From Prinia subflava (lineage: Eukaryota > Chordata > Aves > Passeriformes > Cisticolidae), in the NCBI RefSeq assembly GCF_021018805.1, contig NC_086259.1:2046001-2110000 (forward strand): DNA of 64,000 bases, given 5' to 3'. The notes below the pieces were generated by a model that was given only the letters and a program-made list of their open reading frames with translations, did no database searches and was not told where the DNA came from. This document shows positions 12,201 to 25,498 of the stretch, one piece after another (position 1 is the first letter of the stretch; each line of letters starts with the position of its first letter). The position numbers and the translations under genes were made by a program.

Positions 12201-15200
12201 TCCTGCAGAAGCATAAACCTGGCTACCTCCCAAATACCTGGACTGGGAAAGAAATGGCAACATTTATATTATTATTGTTTTTATTACAGAACTGACACAC
12301 TCAGGCCACTGGGAGGAGAGACAGAGGCAGCAGCATGAAATATGTTGGGGTTTTAACCCAAGCAAGATAGAGGTACAGGGAAGTGGAAAACAACATTTAT
12401 TTGTTTCCTTATCCTACAAAAAGTAGGACATAGTGCAAATATGGTATCAAGTTTTCCTCACCATCACCCTTAAAATCACAGATTAGTGTGAGCTGAACAG
12501 CCCTGGGCTCACTGGTTCAGTTTGTGTCAGACCTTTTCACATCTGGCATATTTATTCTCCGTTGTCATGCACTTAATGTATGGGGTAAAAGCAAGGAACT
12601 CTTTAACTGTACAATAACCAGCAGAGGGGGAGCTTTCAGCCCTGCACCAACTCCTCTGTGAGAAGGTGACAAAAGTCGCATCCACACTGACCCTGCCTCT
12701 GGATGCTGCTGAGGGAAGGCAGCACACCCCTTCGGCCAAGGGGCCAAGCTTTCCCTCACAATTACTCATGGATTTAATGGCAGGTAATATTTCTGGTTGA
12801 GTAGTGGTAGCCATGAATTGGGGCTGAAACAATAATGTGAGAAATATGAGCTTTGGAGTCAATAGAAATCAATGCAGCTTAAAAAGCTCATACAGAGTGC
12901 CAAAGGGAAAATGCAAGAAACACAACTAAATCCATTGTTATAGCTACAAAAATAATGAGCCTTTCATGGCTACTGTGCTTCCTCTCAGCTCCAGACCAGA
13001 TATTCTAAAGATCATTTCAAAAGAATGCAGAACTGCTTGCATTTTCAGGTAGAGAATGATAAAATAGGCACGTTTAACTCTGTGGCTCATAATGTAAAGC
13101 AAAGGCCTGTCTTTCTTAAACCCTTGCAAAGGAGTGCAAAAAATAACTTGGGACAAGAATAACTGGAAATGTGGTTCACCTTTCAGCTGCTCTGAATTTC
13201 TCACAGCTTTGAGTAAGCTACAAAACTTCCAGTACCAGACAAGCTGATGACCAGCAGAACCAGGTGAATCACGGCTCCGAAAAAAAGGAGTTGCACAAGG
13301 GGCAGATCCAATTTCACTGTGCCCATGGAGTTCCTCTGCTTCTTTTCCACAGACTGTTAGTAAACTACTAATATATGTTGGGGTATACTTGGGGAAAGCA
13401 TTCTCTCTTAGTTCACTTCAAATTCCCACTCAGTTTTAGTTTTTCAGCTGCGAGTTTCCTCCTGACTGGGTGGTCGCTGCTGGTGCTACCCCGGCTGTGG
13501 GAGGCAGAGTTTGGGTGCTGGATCCCCCTGGACTCGCAGCACGTACTGGATGTTGTCAGCTGTTTGCCCCTATTGCATTTCAAGTTCGGAGTAAAAGCAG
13601 AACATGACCTAAGATATTTCCATAATTGTTTTCTTTAATCACCCCTAATTCCTCTTTTTCAGAATTGAACCTGTCATAGCCAACGTGTGTGACATACATC
13701 ATCCCTCCGTGACTGGAATGCTGAATATCCTCTTACAATTCCTGCAAGATGTATTCTCCTTGGTGGGGATTTCACAGCCCCTTCACAAGAAATGCCTGGG
13801 ATTCAGAGACCATGAAAAGGTTTCTGAATTTACAGACAGTTGGTTTAGGGAGTGGGTAAAGTAAGTGGCTGTCTGTCTTACTAACAGTTACGTAGTGCTA
13901 AGGAAGCAAACTGAGAGAGGAAGATTTATTGTTTACCAGCAATAGCTCTTGGCAAGAGGAATGAGGCTATTTACAATAAATTAAAGGAGCCATCCTGGGT
14001 CAGACTCAGCTTACAGCCAGTTTCCAGCAGCTGTCTGTAGCAGATATCTAAAGAAGAATGGACAATAAGAACACAATAAACACAATTAAAACTCCACATG
14101 CACAGCCACCAGAGGCTCTTCATGTAGGATTTTCCTACATAATTTTCTAACTGTTTTTTAACACATCTAGATTTTCAATACCCTCTACCCACCCCCATTT
14201 ACTGTATGGTGAAGCAGAAAATAAGATTTCCCTCATGTGTCCACACATGTAGTGGTTTTATAGCTTTCTGTAGTAGTTTTCTCTTGTGGCTTAGAACCTG
14301 GAGTTCTTCACTCCATGTATAAACATGAATCTCTATCTTTACTAACACAACTTTTTAGACATTAGGGGACAGAAAGTACAGATTAGAAACACGGATTACT
14401 CAAACTACATGTTCCCGTGGACTTTCACTCTGGATAATGAGGTTTTCTGCTTTCTTCTGTTTACATCTGTTTACACTATCAGTTGAGGACTGAGTAAAAT
14501 TTTTGGAGACCTACTTCTATTTTATTGAGGAGCTAAGCATTTAATAGGCAAGAAATTGGGTAGAAAACAGCCTAAAGCCACCCTTGATAACCCACAGAAC
14601 TCATTTCTCCATACATCTGCAGGACAGAGGCTTCAAAAGTTGCCTGTTAGCAGCTCTGAGAATCTGGATAGATTGTAATTATGTGGATATTTCCATGAAG
14701 ATGATGGGTGAAGAAGGAAGAGTCTCCCTGGACTGAAAACCTGTAACAGGAGCAGCCCTGTGATGCTCAAACACCCAAGAGGCTTCCAGCACTCAGAGCC
14801 ACACGGAGATGCACTGCTGAGGGGAGGACACAGGACAGAAACACAGCCTAGAGTGTTTATTGCAATATAAAGTGAAACTTCAGCTGTGCTGCCCTCTTCT
14901 GTGTGCCAAGTAAGAAGGAAAGGACAAGGAATGTTTAATGTATTTTTTTTCACTCAGGTGCCCTCAGTTCTGAATCACTGCACGACCTGTGAGGCTCCTG
15001 GTGAGAACCAGAGGGGACAGAATCAAAGAGAGTTGCCCCTCTGCTTTAGGTGACAAAGCTTGTTCTTGTCTTCCTTGTGGGGAAACCTCATTTTCCTTAC
15101 ATTTCAGAAGTGAAACCTTGAAGCAGGGACCAAACCCCACAGTCACAGGGGAAACTTAAGAATTTGAATTGGAAAAGCTTTGTACTTTACAAGCTAGTGC

Positions 15201-17210
15201 AGAATTTATGGTGTCTTTTCCTGTGGTGAGTGAAATCACCCATGTAAAGTGTGTGGGAATTTGGATGTGAGAGATGTTATCTTCTCTTCCAGGAAAAACT
15301 CAGAATCTGTCTAGTTGGAATGTGCTGAGTTTGGCAAATTTCATATTTGCACCACAGCAGTAAAAGGAATCTCTGCTTCTTTTGAATGTGGCATTTCCTG
15401 CTTTGCCTCTGCTGCTATACAAGACACTTTGGTAAAAACCCTCAAAATTCTAATTATAGAGTTACACTAGAATGAGAAGGATTCTCTTTTTTTTTTTTTT
15501 TTTTCCATTTTAAATTCTCAAATTTCTTTCTGATTCTATTCTTGTGAAATTATGTAATTACTATAATCATAATATGCTTCATTATCCACCTGTCCCACAG
15601 AAAAACATAAAATGGTCAGAATTTAGGCTCATGATTAAATACAGCGAGCAAGCATGAGCCCAGACTGAGGTAAGAGAAAGGTATGAAGTGTGTTTCTTAT
15701 ATAAAGGGGTTTATAGGCAGTAGACTTGAAAAATGTTATCTTGTGAAAGCAAATGCAGATCTTAATTTGAAAGGCAGCCCCAACTAGATGAATCTGAATC
15801 AAAACCACAGTGCTAAAAGTCTGTCTGTGCTAAAGACAAAACTGCAGAATCATGATGCATATCAAGGACACCCTACACCCAAACCAGTTACAGGGAAGCA
15901 GGTAAGAAATAACTTCATTTCCCTGTTCATCTTCCCAGAGGCAAATTCCCATGTTTAAGGAACAGCAGATACTGAGTCTTCAGCGAGGCTTTCACCTCAC
16001 CTCCCTCCACTGGGGCATGCTGAGCTGCTGATCACACTGGGAATGTGACAGGAGTTACTGCTCAGCTCTCAATCTCTGCATGTCTCATGCAGGAGGAGTT
16101 TCCAGTCAGAGGTTTTTTTGACAGGTAGATTACAATGCAAACCTTTGGGCTTTAGACACTTCACCTCCCAATCAAAGCTGCTTATACTCAGTGAAAGGCT
16201 CGGTGATCATCCCGTTCTCTGGAGCTAAGGGAATTCAGTACATTGGTTGCTTTTCATGGCATTTTTTCATGTCACTTTTGGAAATGAGATCAGAATCAGG
16301 CCTCAACATTATTTTTCCTCCTCTACAGTTACTCACAGCAGTAATTAACGTGAACCAGGGAAACGTTTCCTTGGCATCAGACTCACATTAAAAACATCAA
16401 GTGTGTGTCAGGCAGTCACTGCCTGCTCATGTACCCCAGGCTGTGGGGTGAAATGGTTTTTATTCAACAATTAATGTCATAAAAGAATATGATATACACA
16501 GTAAATTGCTTTGCTGCAAAGCCTTTCTTTCACACTCACCCCTTTCTTTCATATCTTTACAAGGCTTATAAATTTGCATCAGTCCTCTGTTCAAGCACAC
16601 CAGCTCCACCAGAATCATTCAGATGAATCTACAGCCTTCTAAGGTAACAGCAGCATGTAGCTAGGCAACAAAAAAGAATATAGTATTTTTCAAGAAGGAG
16701 GATTTTTCTAGATGATCTCATACAGATGCAGTGCTTTTTAGCCATATAAGAAGAAAATGGTTCATTGGAGAAATGAGTCTGTCATCCTGGCACCATCAAG
16801 CCATGTTGATGTATAGGCTTCCTTTGATTAGCTGTGACAGAAAATAACAATGCATTCTATACTGTTCCCATTTATTACTCCATATCTGTTACATATTTGT
16901 GAGGTTTTTCTACAAAGACTAAAGCCACAAACCATTTTATGGCAGATTTCATTAACCATCACCCAGATTAAAATGGAATGCTTCAATAATTACCAAGTCA
17001 GCCGAAATAAATTGTATCTCAGTTCAGCTGAAACTGTGTCATCTTAAAAAAGAAGAAGAAGAAAAAAAAAAGGCTTTATGAATGGAAAAGACATCCTGTT
17101 TTAAGAACAATCCATCACTATGTGTAGGGACAGAGCTGCTGTGGATGGTGTACACTGATTTTTTGCTTGTGAAGGGATTTGGTCAAGTGCAAGCAGAAAA
17201 AGGGATATAA
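9250..17210. other. Intergenic DNA between RRAD and CIAO2B, left part
   Basis: Low-GC DNA with no coding sequence I recognise on either strand and no element with clear termini. Homopolymer runs occur, for example T20 near 15487. In human the two flanking genes are adjacent, so no gene is expected here. Confidence 0.5.
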
Positions 17211-17219
17211 TCCAGCAGG

Positions 17220-17690
17220 ATCACACCTTGGAGCCCGGGACGAGGGTGATGAGCCCGGCAGAGGTGCCCGGGCAGTGTCTGTGCCCCGGGGCTGTCCGTG
17301 CCCTGCAGGAGGCCCGAGGGCCGGGCGGGACCCGCTCCCGCTGCCGCTGCCGTCCCTGCGGCGCCGTGCGGGGAGCGCAGCTCGGTCTGCGGGAGCGGCA
17401 CCGCGGCCCGCCCGGGACCCATCCCGCCCCATTCCCACACATTCCCTGCTCTGGGCTGCAGGGTGTGCCTGTTCCTGCCGTCACACGCCGACCCCGCGGT
17501 GTTTGCCGGGCTGCGCTGGCCCGGGAGCCGCGGGGAGCGGGAGGAATCCCCGCCCGGAGCGCCCCGGGGTGTGCGGGCTGTGCCAGCCCGGGCTCCTGTG
17601 GCCAGAGGTTTTCCCGGTCTGGACCCGCCTGCGGCTGCTCGGGGCCATTACATCACAGCCTTGGCAGCTCTCCGGCGTTTCCTCTCCTTG
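17220..17690. other. Isolated GC/CpG-rich segment, no gene recognised
   Basis: About 470 bp of CpG-rich sequence in otherwise AT-rich intergenic DNA, open in several frames on both strands. No recognisable domain, TATA box or clear exon is visible. It could be an enhancer or orphan CpG island, an unannotated first exon, or composition drift. Confidence 0.35.
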
Positions 17691-17949
17691 GCATCTGGTT
17701 TGATTTGTGTATTCCAGAGCCTGCTCCAGGGCTGGCTCTCGCTCTTCCCAGCCGGACCAGGGCACGTTTCGTGTCTCGCCCGTCCCATCGGGGCTGGGAT
17801 TGCCCGCTGAGCCACAATTCCTTTGGAGCCAGGGAAAGACTCGAGCAGCTTTTAAGAGCTGAAGAATGTCACAGGAATGTGCATCGGCTTCATCGGCTCC
17901 CAGAGAAATTCCTGCAGTTTTAAGGATGAGCAGAATATATTGCAAGGGC

Positions 17950-18603
17950 TAATCTAGTATGATGCATTACCTGATGTGTACAGAATTTGCATCTCAGTTA
18001 CAGTGTTTATTTATTCATCCATAAAATGGAGAAAACCAGTTAATTGTGTGACTTGGTAACTGCATAAGTATTTCTGTGCAGCCAAGTGCTCAAACTACAC
18101 ATGAACTGGACTGTGTACAACCAAATCACACATGCACTTCAAGGAAGGCAGGTATGCCCGAAATTAAAGTTGATACAATGCTTACTTTTTGTTAGAAAAA
18201 AAATCACTCTCTTGTTTTGCTAGGAATGGCCTGATACTGTCCTTAGAAAGAAAGGTAAATATGACAAAACTTCATCACTTCTATGCTAAAAATATAATCT
18301 AGAGGATGACCTCAGTTAAAGGTCTTAAGCTATCAGGATCAGACCCAAAATGGTAAGTGGAAAGGGGAGGAATTTTTTTAAACATCTCCTGTTTCAGGCT
18401 CCTAGTCAATTTTGTCATTAGTAAGAAGCATTATGAAAGTAGAATTTGACAGGCTCTTTACAATATTGACCTATGTTTTAAGAAACCCAGTGCATAAATG
18501 TGTTGTTATGAAAATAAGTCAGTACAAATTTCAAGAGAAACAATTTATGACTCAGTCCTAATTATTTTCTTCCTGCCTAAAAAGCAATTGTTTGGTTTGT
18601 TTT

Positions 18604-18634
<31 letters not shown>

Positions 18635-21600
18635 GTTTGTTTTGTTTGTTTGTTTGGGGGGGGTTGTTGTTTTTTTTTAAGTTGGCAGTGCTGGTGAAAC
18701 CACTTTCTGATTTTCAGTAATAAAAACTAGTTTTGTTGTATTAAAACTGCTAGGCACAAAGAACAGACTCTGTTTGCATTGACTGTTTTTCTCTGCAAGC
18801 ATTTCAGATTATGTAGATGATTTATTTGTCACTTTGCAGGGAAATGAAAAGGTTTTTGCTGCTCAGATACCTTTATAATCCTCAGGCAGAGCATGTGCCA
18901 GCTCTCCCATTAGCAGAGTGCAGAAATCAAGCTACCAGGGATCCCGGGGTTAAAGCAAGCTCCTGAGGACCTCCTGAGGTTATTTCAGTCGAAGCCACGT
19001 GTGGCACATCTGATGGGAACTCAGATGGAATTAACTTGGGTAGATTAGGGGAAAAAGTGCTGTGATAGAGCATCATCTCCAAGCTACACCAAAATACCGG
19101 GGAGGAAGAGCTCCAGAAGGGTTTGGCAGTGATGCCTCGCCCGTCACTCGGGCCCTGCCCGGCTCAGCAGGGACCACAGCCGTGCCCAACCCTGTTGGCC
19201 ACTGCACTCGGGGCTGCCCAGTGGCCAGAGCTCTTTGTCAGCTCCAAGCATGGGGTTTATGGGGCAGTGCTAGTGCTGGTCCCCTGCTGTGTGTGCCAGT
19301 GCAGCGGGCAGCGATGCCCTGCAGCAGCGCAGGGATGTGCTACAGGGGCCAGGCTGGGGCTGTGTCCCCGCAGAGCCTCCCCTGCAGGCAGGCAGGGAGC
19401 CAGGAAAGCAGAGGGAAGTGTTCAGCACGAGGTGAGGGGAGTTCCCCTTTTCCCTGCCATGGGAAGGACAAAGCCTCCAGCAGAGAAGCTCCGTGTGAGG
19501 GCAGTGGCAGCACAGGCAGGTGTGGCACATCCCCACCATTTCTCTCTCTCTTCCCAAAGGGCAGCAGCTGCTCCTCATTCCAAGGTCATATTTTTTCCAG
19601 ATTTAGTGGACATTAATTTCTTTCCTGCTCTGGGAGCTGAGCTACAGCAGGAACCAGGGCCTCTCTTGCCTCCTGTTCAAGAACCTTGCTGTCTGAAGGG
19701 TGCAAGTGCTGCAAAGAGGGGCTGCAAGGCAACAAACTGATGAGACAGCTGGCAAGAGACCCTGAGAAGAGGTAGAATGGAACTGAGAGCAGGGTTTCAT
19801 CCATCCAAAGAACCAGGATGTTTTTATCACTGCAGACAGTGCTGTTCCTTGGATCCACAAAAGAAAAGGAATAGAGATAACCTGTGTGTGGCAGGATGCA
19901 AGAGCTCTTTAGATGTAGGACATAAAATAATAAATGTATGAGTTGGTAATAAGAGATAGGTAAAAAGGTCACAGAGTGTGACAGAATGTCTTCTGCAGCT
20001 ACTGAAGTGTGTTGGACAAAATGAGGGCTCTCAGCTATTCGTGCATTTTGTAAAAATGCCCTGTATTTTTAGCATTTTGTGGAATGAAAATTTTATGTGC
20101 TATTAAATGTTGCTGGCAAATGGCTGTGAGACCAACAAATCTAAACACACCTCAGCTTTCCTACTTTACTGTTACTTAGTAACATCAGAGAGATTTTACT
20201 ACAAACTTTTCTTTGCCTGTGAAAAAAGGATCACTCTGCCACTCCTCCAGTCCGTATTTATGCCAAACAGTGCATTTGGTAAAGGAAGGGAAAGTGGTCC
20301 AGTTGTCTGCTTGACAGGCCAAAGGAAAATGCTTTTAACAGCTAAAAAAAAGAAAAATTGTAAAACAGAGAGTTTATAAATCAAAGCCCCAGAGGGAGAT
20401 CTTTATCAAAGCCCTCTATTGACGCAGACACATCACTTTGAGCATGGCCAGAATACCAAAATAGCTTTTATTAATTAACATTTCCAGCGTGTGCTGCTCC
20501 ACCCCAGGGCCACAAGAAATAACGCCATGCAAGGGTGAAGCTCTCCCATGGACAGTTCAGCTGCATCTCTGGATACAAAGCTGCTGAGCTGCTTCCCAGC
20601 CACCGGGGCACCTGGGGCATGCAGGGCTGCAGCAGGTTCAGATGCTGGGAGCAGCAGCAGGGACACCGTGGGAGCAGGGGGGGTCCTGCCCCCACCCCGA
20701 GGGGCTGCCGTGCTCTGAGGGCTCAAACACACCCAGAGCAGGACAGGGGCAGCACAGACAGCTGTCCTGGGAGCTCACCGGGAGTGGGGAATGGCATCCA
20801 GCTGCCCTGGGAGCTCACCGGGAGTGGGGAATGGCATCCAGCTGTCCTGGGAGCTCACCGGGAGTGAGGAATGGCATCCAGCTGTCCTGGGGGCACACCG
20901 GGAGTGGGGAATGGCATCCAGCTGTCCTGGGGACACACCGGGAGTGGGGAATGGCATCCAGCTGTCCTGGGGAGCTCTTGGATGCACTCTGGGAGTGGGG
21001 GATGCCATCCAGCCACCCCTGGAAGATTCTGCCCAGAACTCAGGAATGCAAAGCAGATGTCTGCTCCTGGCATTTTTCCTGGACTACAATGAGGCTGTTT
21101 GGACTCAACACAGCTGCTCCAAAGGGTCACAGAACACATGGAATGTGTCCTATTAAAAAGCATCCCAGAGGCTAAATTTAGGGGTGGCATTTTGGAATAA
21201 TAAACATCTGAAAAAAAATATTTCTAACAAATTAGTGTTTTCTTCTCCCAGTTTGTCTCCAAACAACAGGAACTAGCTAATGAACATCAAAAGCAGGATG
21301 GAAGGGTTTCACCAGAACTGCTGGTACATTATCAGCAAGTACAGAGCTGAAGGAGCCTGGACAGGAGGGCTTGGGGCCTTCAGCAAAGTCACTGTGGTTG
21401 TTTCTGTCATAAATACAACATCCACATCACTTAAACAAACACAGCAGATCTAAAGGAATCAGGTTCTCCATCCCTAAACAGCAGGTCAGACCTCTTCTCT
21501 GAAAACCCACAGCAGATTCCCCTTACTGAAAAGTCATCCCCCAACTAACTAAAAATGGAAACCCTCAAACACATTCTGTTGCTTCTCTGAGAAGGTAAAT

Positions 21601-23300
21601 GGTACAAAGTGCATCCCCAGGGCTGCTGTGCACAGTGTGCTTCATGAGCCAAGTGCCAACATCCCAATAAATTATTTAACACTAGTATTATGAAGTGGTG
21701 AATGCCAAGCAGAGAGCTTCAGCAAAGCTCAGCTGATTTACTGATCCCTCCTCTGTTTGGAGTGCAGGTTGAAGCAATCTGGCGGCAGCTTAGTCATCCT
21801 CCTGTTTCCCCCCTGACACATACTTGTATTTCTTTCTTCCCCAAAATCTGAGGGAAGTTTATTTTCTTTCTTTTTGAAAAGCCACCCAAACCCAGAAAAC
21901 AAAATCAAACCAGCCAAGCGTGGTGCCCAGGAGCTGCCTGCACGCATCACCGTGGCTGGAGTTTCACCTGTGGTGCAAATGTTGGCAATGTCAGAACTGA
22001 TCAGTTCAGTGATTCAATGAGAGAGGCAGGGGAAAGCTGGGTCATTCTCTTCCTTGCCCAATATGAATATTACATAAATACTGTCTTTATTTGCAGTTTC
22101 ATTCATACATCCCAGCAGTGCTGCCCATTCAAAGGATGCTGAGCCAGCTGAGCAGGCTGAGGCTGCTGAGGTTTTCTGTAGTCCTGTGCACACAGGGAGG
22201 CTCAGCTCTGCAATGGGAAGGTCTGGCTTTGTTTCTCTCCTGCTTTACTGTGTGACTTTAGACATCACACTTGGAGCACTGGACTGGACTGCAAGGCTGA
22301 GCTTTACACAATGCCCATGAGCTTCACCCTTTTCAAACAGCACCTGAGACTCTCCCAGAGAAAATGCTACTGCAATACACAGCACTGCCATCAAACTGGT
22401 GAGCACAACCTACTTTTAGAAAGTGTATTTCTTATTTTCCAGAAAATTGATGGCAAAAAAGGCAACATTGTAATGGGTGCATGCACCAAAATACCCAACA
22501 GGATTTTTCAGCAGGTTGTAATTTTTCCATGTGGTCCAGGACTAGATACACCTTTTCCAAAATTTAAATGCATTCTTAATGATTTTTTCTATTGTCAGTG
22601 TCTGCCACATTTAGTGAATGCCACAGTTCCCAAAGCAGAAGCTTAGGCTGGGTTTCAGCATTAAACCTCAAGGCATTCAGAATAAAACTTGTCCTTCAGT
22701 GTCAAAACACTGCCAGCACAGTCCTTCCGCAGAGCCTGCTGGGCTGTTCCTATGAGAACTGGTAATGACTCCTGTACTGCAGGTACACAAATAAAACCTC
22801 CTTAAAGATACTGTATGTCCCATCCCAATGAAGTCGTAATTAAAAATACATCATGGTTTACTCAGATGTAAAGAGCCCTCCATATTTGGCTGATCTAAAG
22901 TAAGACAATTAAACCAGACACACGATTTGGAAGCATGGACACTCACTGCTAAATGTCCAGCTTTGCACACACCAGCTTGCACAACCTGGGATGTCTGAAA
23001 GTAAAACTGGATTAGCAGTCTGAAACTGACACAGGAACGTAAAGATTTTAACTAAAAGTTATCTTGGTGTACTTGTGAAGCCTAGTGTGCAAAATTCACT
23101 TCTAAAATGCAGCTTATAACTTATTTTCAGTAGTGAGAAACCAGTTAAAAACAGGCTGAAAAATATTTTTAATGGAAAACTGTACTGATGCAATGACTCA
23201 TACAATTAAAAAGCCAATTTTCATAACATTTTTGTAGCTGTCTGTAAAGTAACTCCCCACATATTATTTTTTTGAAAGAGCAGAGAAACATGTCTTCAAG
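17950..23300. other. Intergenic DNA between RRAD and CIAO2B, right part
   Basis: No gene recognised. It holds a T/G-rich low-complexity run (TTTTGTTTTG, TTTGTTTG and a G8 tract) at about 18592-18682 and a 40-bp minisatellite at 20759-21010. The remainder is unremarkable single-copy-looking DNA. Confidence 0.5.
20759..21010. repeat. Minisatellite, 40-bp unit, about six copies
   Basis: Head-to-tail copies of a 40-bp unit carrying GAATGGCATCCAGCTG, TCCTGGGAGCTCACC and GGGAGTGGG. Variants include AGCTCACC/GCACACC/ACACACC, and the last copies are degenerate. Open frames across it are repeat-driven. Confidence 0.88.
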
Positions 23301-23314
23301 AGAATTTAAGTGAT

Positions 23315-23320
23315 TTTATT
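23315..23320 (-). terminator. Candidate CIAO2B poly(A) signal
   Basis: Minus-strand AATAAA (plus TTTATT) lies about 95 bp after the CIAO2B stop codon, a suitable distance for a short 3' UTR. Confidence 0.55.
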
Positions 23321-23412
23321 TTGCTCATAGATTTATGTAAATCGTAACATCACCACTTATACACAAAATTAGTTTCACAGACCAGAATACCAACGATATC
23401 CTCACCAGGCAA

Positions 23413-25034
23413 TTATGACCGAGCAGACAAACACTGATTCACCACTTCCAGCAGGTGAGAGTTCTCCAAAGCAGCTGCCACACGCTCTTTATCAGCGAGC
23501 TGTTTATTAACTGTGCACAAAAAGCCCACAAGAAAGCAGTCAGGACACTGGGCCTCGATGTCTTCACGCTGAGCCACAGTCACAGCTGCCACGGTGCTGC
23601 AGCTCTGAGGGTGCAGCCCAGAGCTGCTGCCTGAGGGCAGAGCCCCTCTGCCACCCAGCCTTGCAGTGAGCTGCCCGTGATGCAGCAGCAGGGAGCTGCT
23701 CCGGGGTTGTAACGCCAGAAATCCCCTTTCCTCCCCTCTTCCCAGGGCTCAGGCAAATCAGCGACTGTCTGAGAGCACAGGCTGCCTGAGATGTTTAAGG
23801 AACACTACAGGACAATCTAAGTGACACTAAGTGACACTCCATGTTCCTGTTCTGGAACATCCCCCAGAATGTGACGCACAGAAAGTCCCAGACACTCTGC
23901 AGCTGGGGGAATCTCTCTCCTCAATCATTTTCAAGATTAAAACAAATATAAAAACCACACGAGAGAGGACTAAAGCCTTACCTGCGTGCTCAGAGGCATG
24001 TGTTCCTGGTGTTATATGAACATCCAGCTGAAACAGCAGCACAAAAGAAACAGGGGACAAGTTCAACAAAACATTGGAAAGTGAAGTTCAAACTAATAAA
24101 AATAAGATAATAATAAAAAGAAGGGAGAAAGGGCTTTCTTGCCACTATCAGGTGCTCTATAGAACAGAATAAAATAGAAGTCTAAGACTGCATTTGCATG
24201 TGCTTAAGCCTGCCTCAGACAAGGGTGAGCCCTCTCCTCCTGCCATGCCCCAGAGCACTGCAGTGATTCCCCTCAGAACCACAACTCTGCACTGATATTT
24301 GAGCCCACTGCCCTCTCTGCTTCCCACAAAAAAATGAATAAAGCTCTAGTTGTTTTTCACTACAAGCTAGTCAGATTATTTTTGCCTTTTTTTTTTTTCC
24401 CGGACACAGCCCCCCCTTTGCTGTGCCGGTGGTTTGCGGCTCACCTTGAACCTGTCGGGCAGGGAGCGGAGCAGTTTGACCTTGATGGAGAGGCCGATGA
24501 GCGTGGCCATGCTGCAGTGCGGGATGGTGGGCGTGAACTCCACCGACACCGTGCTCTCAGCATCGTTCACCTGCGGACAGACACAGCGCTCGCACCCCTC
24601 ACACTTCCGCATGTGCCAGCACTGTGTTTAGGGAGCGCTATCAATATATTTCAATATTATTTAAAGGCAATCAGTTATCGGACGGCTGAGGCAGCGCGTG
24701 CGGCGGGATCTCACTTTCACTCGCACTTGCTCCACGACGTTCAGCTCCTCCAGGGTGAGCGGGTGCTCGGGGTCATTGATGGAGCGGATGAGATGTGCAC
24801 GTTAAGGAAAGCGCCGCTGCCCCAGGGCCCGGCCCGCCCGGCCCGCCCGGCCCTGCCCGCCCGGCCCTGCCCTGCCCGCCGCCCCCGCAGGATATCGAAG
24901 ATCTCCCGGTCGTCGATGGCGTCGGGCAGCTCGTCATCCTCCTCGCGGGCCGTCACGGGGCGCTCCCCGGAGCGGCGGTAGATGAGGGGGTTCGCGTTCT
25001 CCAGCGGAGCCACGCCCGGGCCCGGACCCACCAT
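23413..25034 (-). CDS. CIAO2B: CIAO2B (FAM96B/MIP18), iron-sulfur targeting subunit
   Basis: Five coding exons on the minus strand: 25034-24896, 24794-24715, 24570-24445, 24027-23982 and 23510-23413. They give 162 residues (human 163), from [17 protein letters not shown] to NQCLSARS. With CIAO1 and MMS19 the protein delivers Fe-S clusters to cytosolic and nuclear enzymes. The MIP18/DUF59 fold is visible, and the conserved reactive cysteine lies in TIPHCSMAT (Cys92). Introns 2-4 are GT-AG. Intron 1 has no usable GT-AG pair, but AT-AC borders join residues 44-54 as EIFDLIRSIND without loss. The start ATG sits in CCACCATGG-like context, directly beside a 15-bp minisatellite. Exons are intact with no frameshift. 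Confidence 0.95.
24795..24895 (-). other. U12-type AT-AC intron of CIAO2B
   Basis: This 101-bp intron begins ATATCCTGC (24895 downward; consensus ATATCCTTT) and ends GCAC at 24795. TTTCCTTAAC, an excellent U12 branch-site match, lies at 24810-24801. The intron is phase 1 and is filled with GGCAGGGCCGGGC repeats. The gap from branch adenine to 3' end, 7-8 nt, is on the short side. No GT-AG alternative keeps the frame. Confidence 0.85.
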
Positions 25035-25045
25035 GGCGGCACCGG

Positions 25046-25498
25046 CACCGGAACAGCCCGGACCGGAACAGCCCGGGCCGGAACCGCCCGCACCGGAACA
25101 GCCCGCGCCGGAACAGCCCGCGCCGGAACAGCCCGCGCCGGAACAGCCCGGGCCGGAACCGCCCGGACCGGAACAGCCCGCGCCGGAACAGCCCGCGCCG
25201 GAACCGCCCGGTCCGAAACAGCCCGCGCCGGAACAGCCCGGACAGGAACCGCCCGCGCCGGAACCGCCCGGTCCGAAACAGCCCGCACCGGAACCGCCCG
25301 CGCCGGAACCGCCCGGTCCGAAACAGCCCGCGCCGGAACAGCCCGGTCCGGAACAGCCCGCACCGGAACCGCCCGCGCCGGAACCGCCCGGACCGGAACA
25401 GCCCGGACAGGAACCGCCCGGGCCGGAACAGCCCGCGCCGGAACAGCCAGGGCCGGAACCGCCCGGACAGGAACCGCCCGGGCCGGAACAGCGCGCAC
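25046..25498. repeat. 15-bp GC-rich minisatellite abutting CIAO2B start
   Basis: About 30 copies of a 15-bp unit (GGAACAGCCCGCGCC, with variants GGAACCGCCCGGGCC and CGAAACAGCCCG) start roughly a dozen bases upstream of the CIAO2B ATG. They form its presumptive 5' UTR or promoter. Since 15 is divisible by 3, long frames stay open on both strands (for example PEQPA-type repeats from an ATG at 25033, plus strand). Two copies of a 31-bp unit (GGCCGGTTGCGGTTCCCCGG core) follow at about 25529-25590. Confidence 0.92.

Noticed and set aside
17179..17923. Several 100-230 codon frames in the GC-rich patch
   Set aside because: Open in many frames on both strands, as expected from composition; no domain, no exon borders.
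24741..24896. Read-through of CIAO2B exon 1 into the GC-rich intron as a 97-residue protein
   Set aside because: It loses the conserved continuation, whereas the AT-AC junction restores the family sequence exactly.
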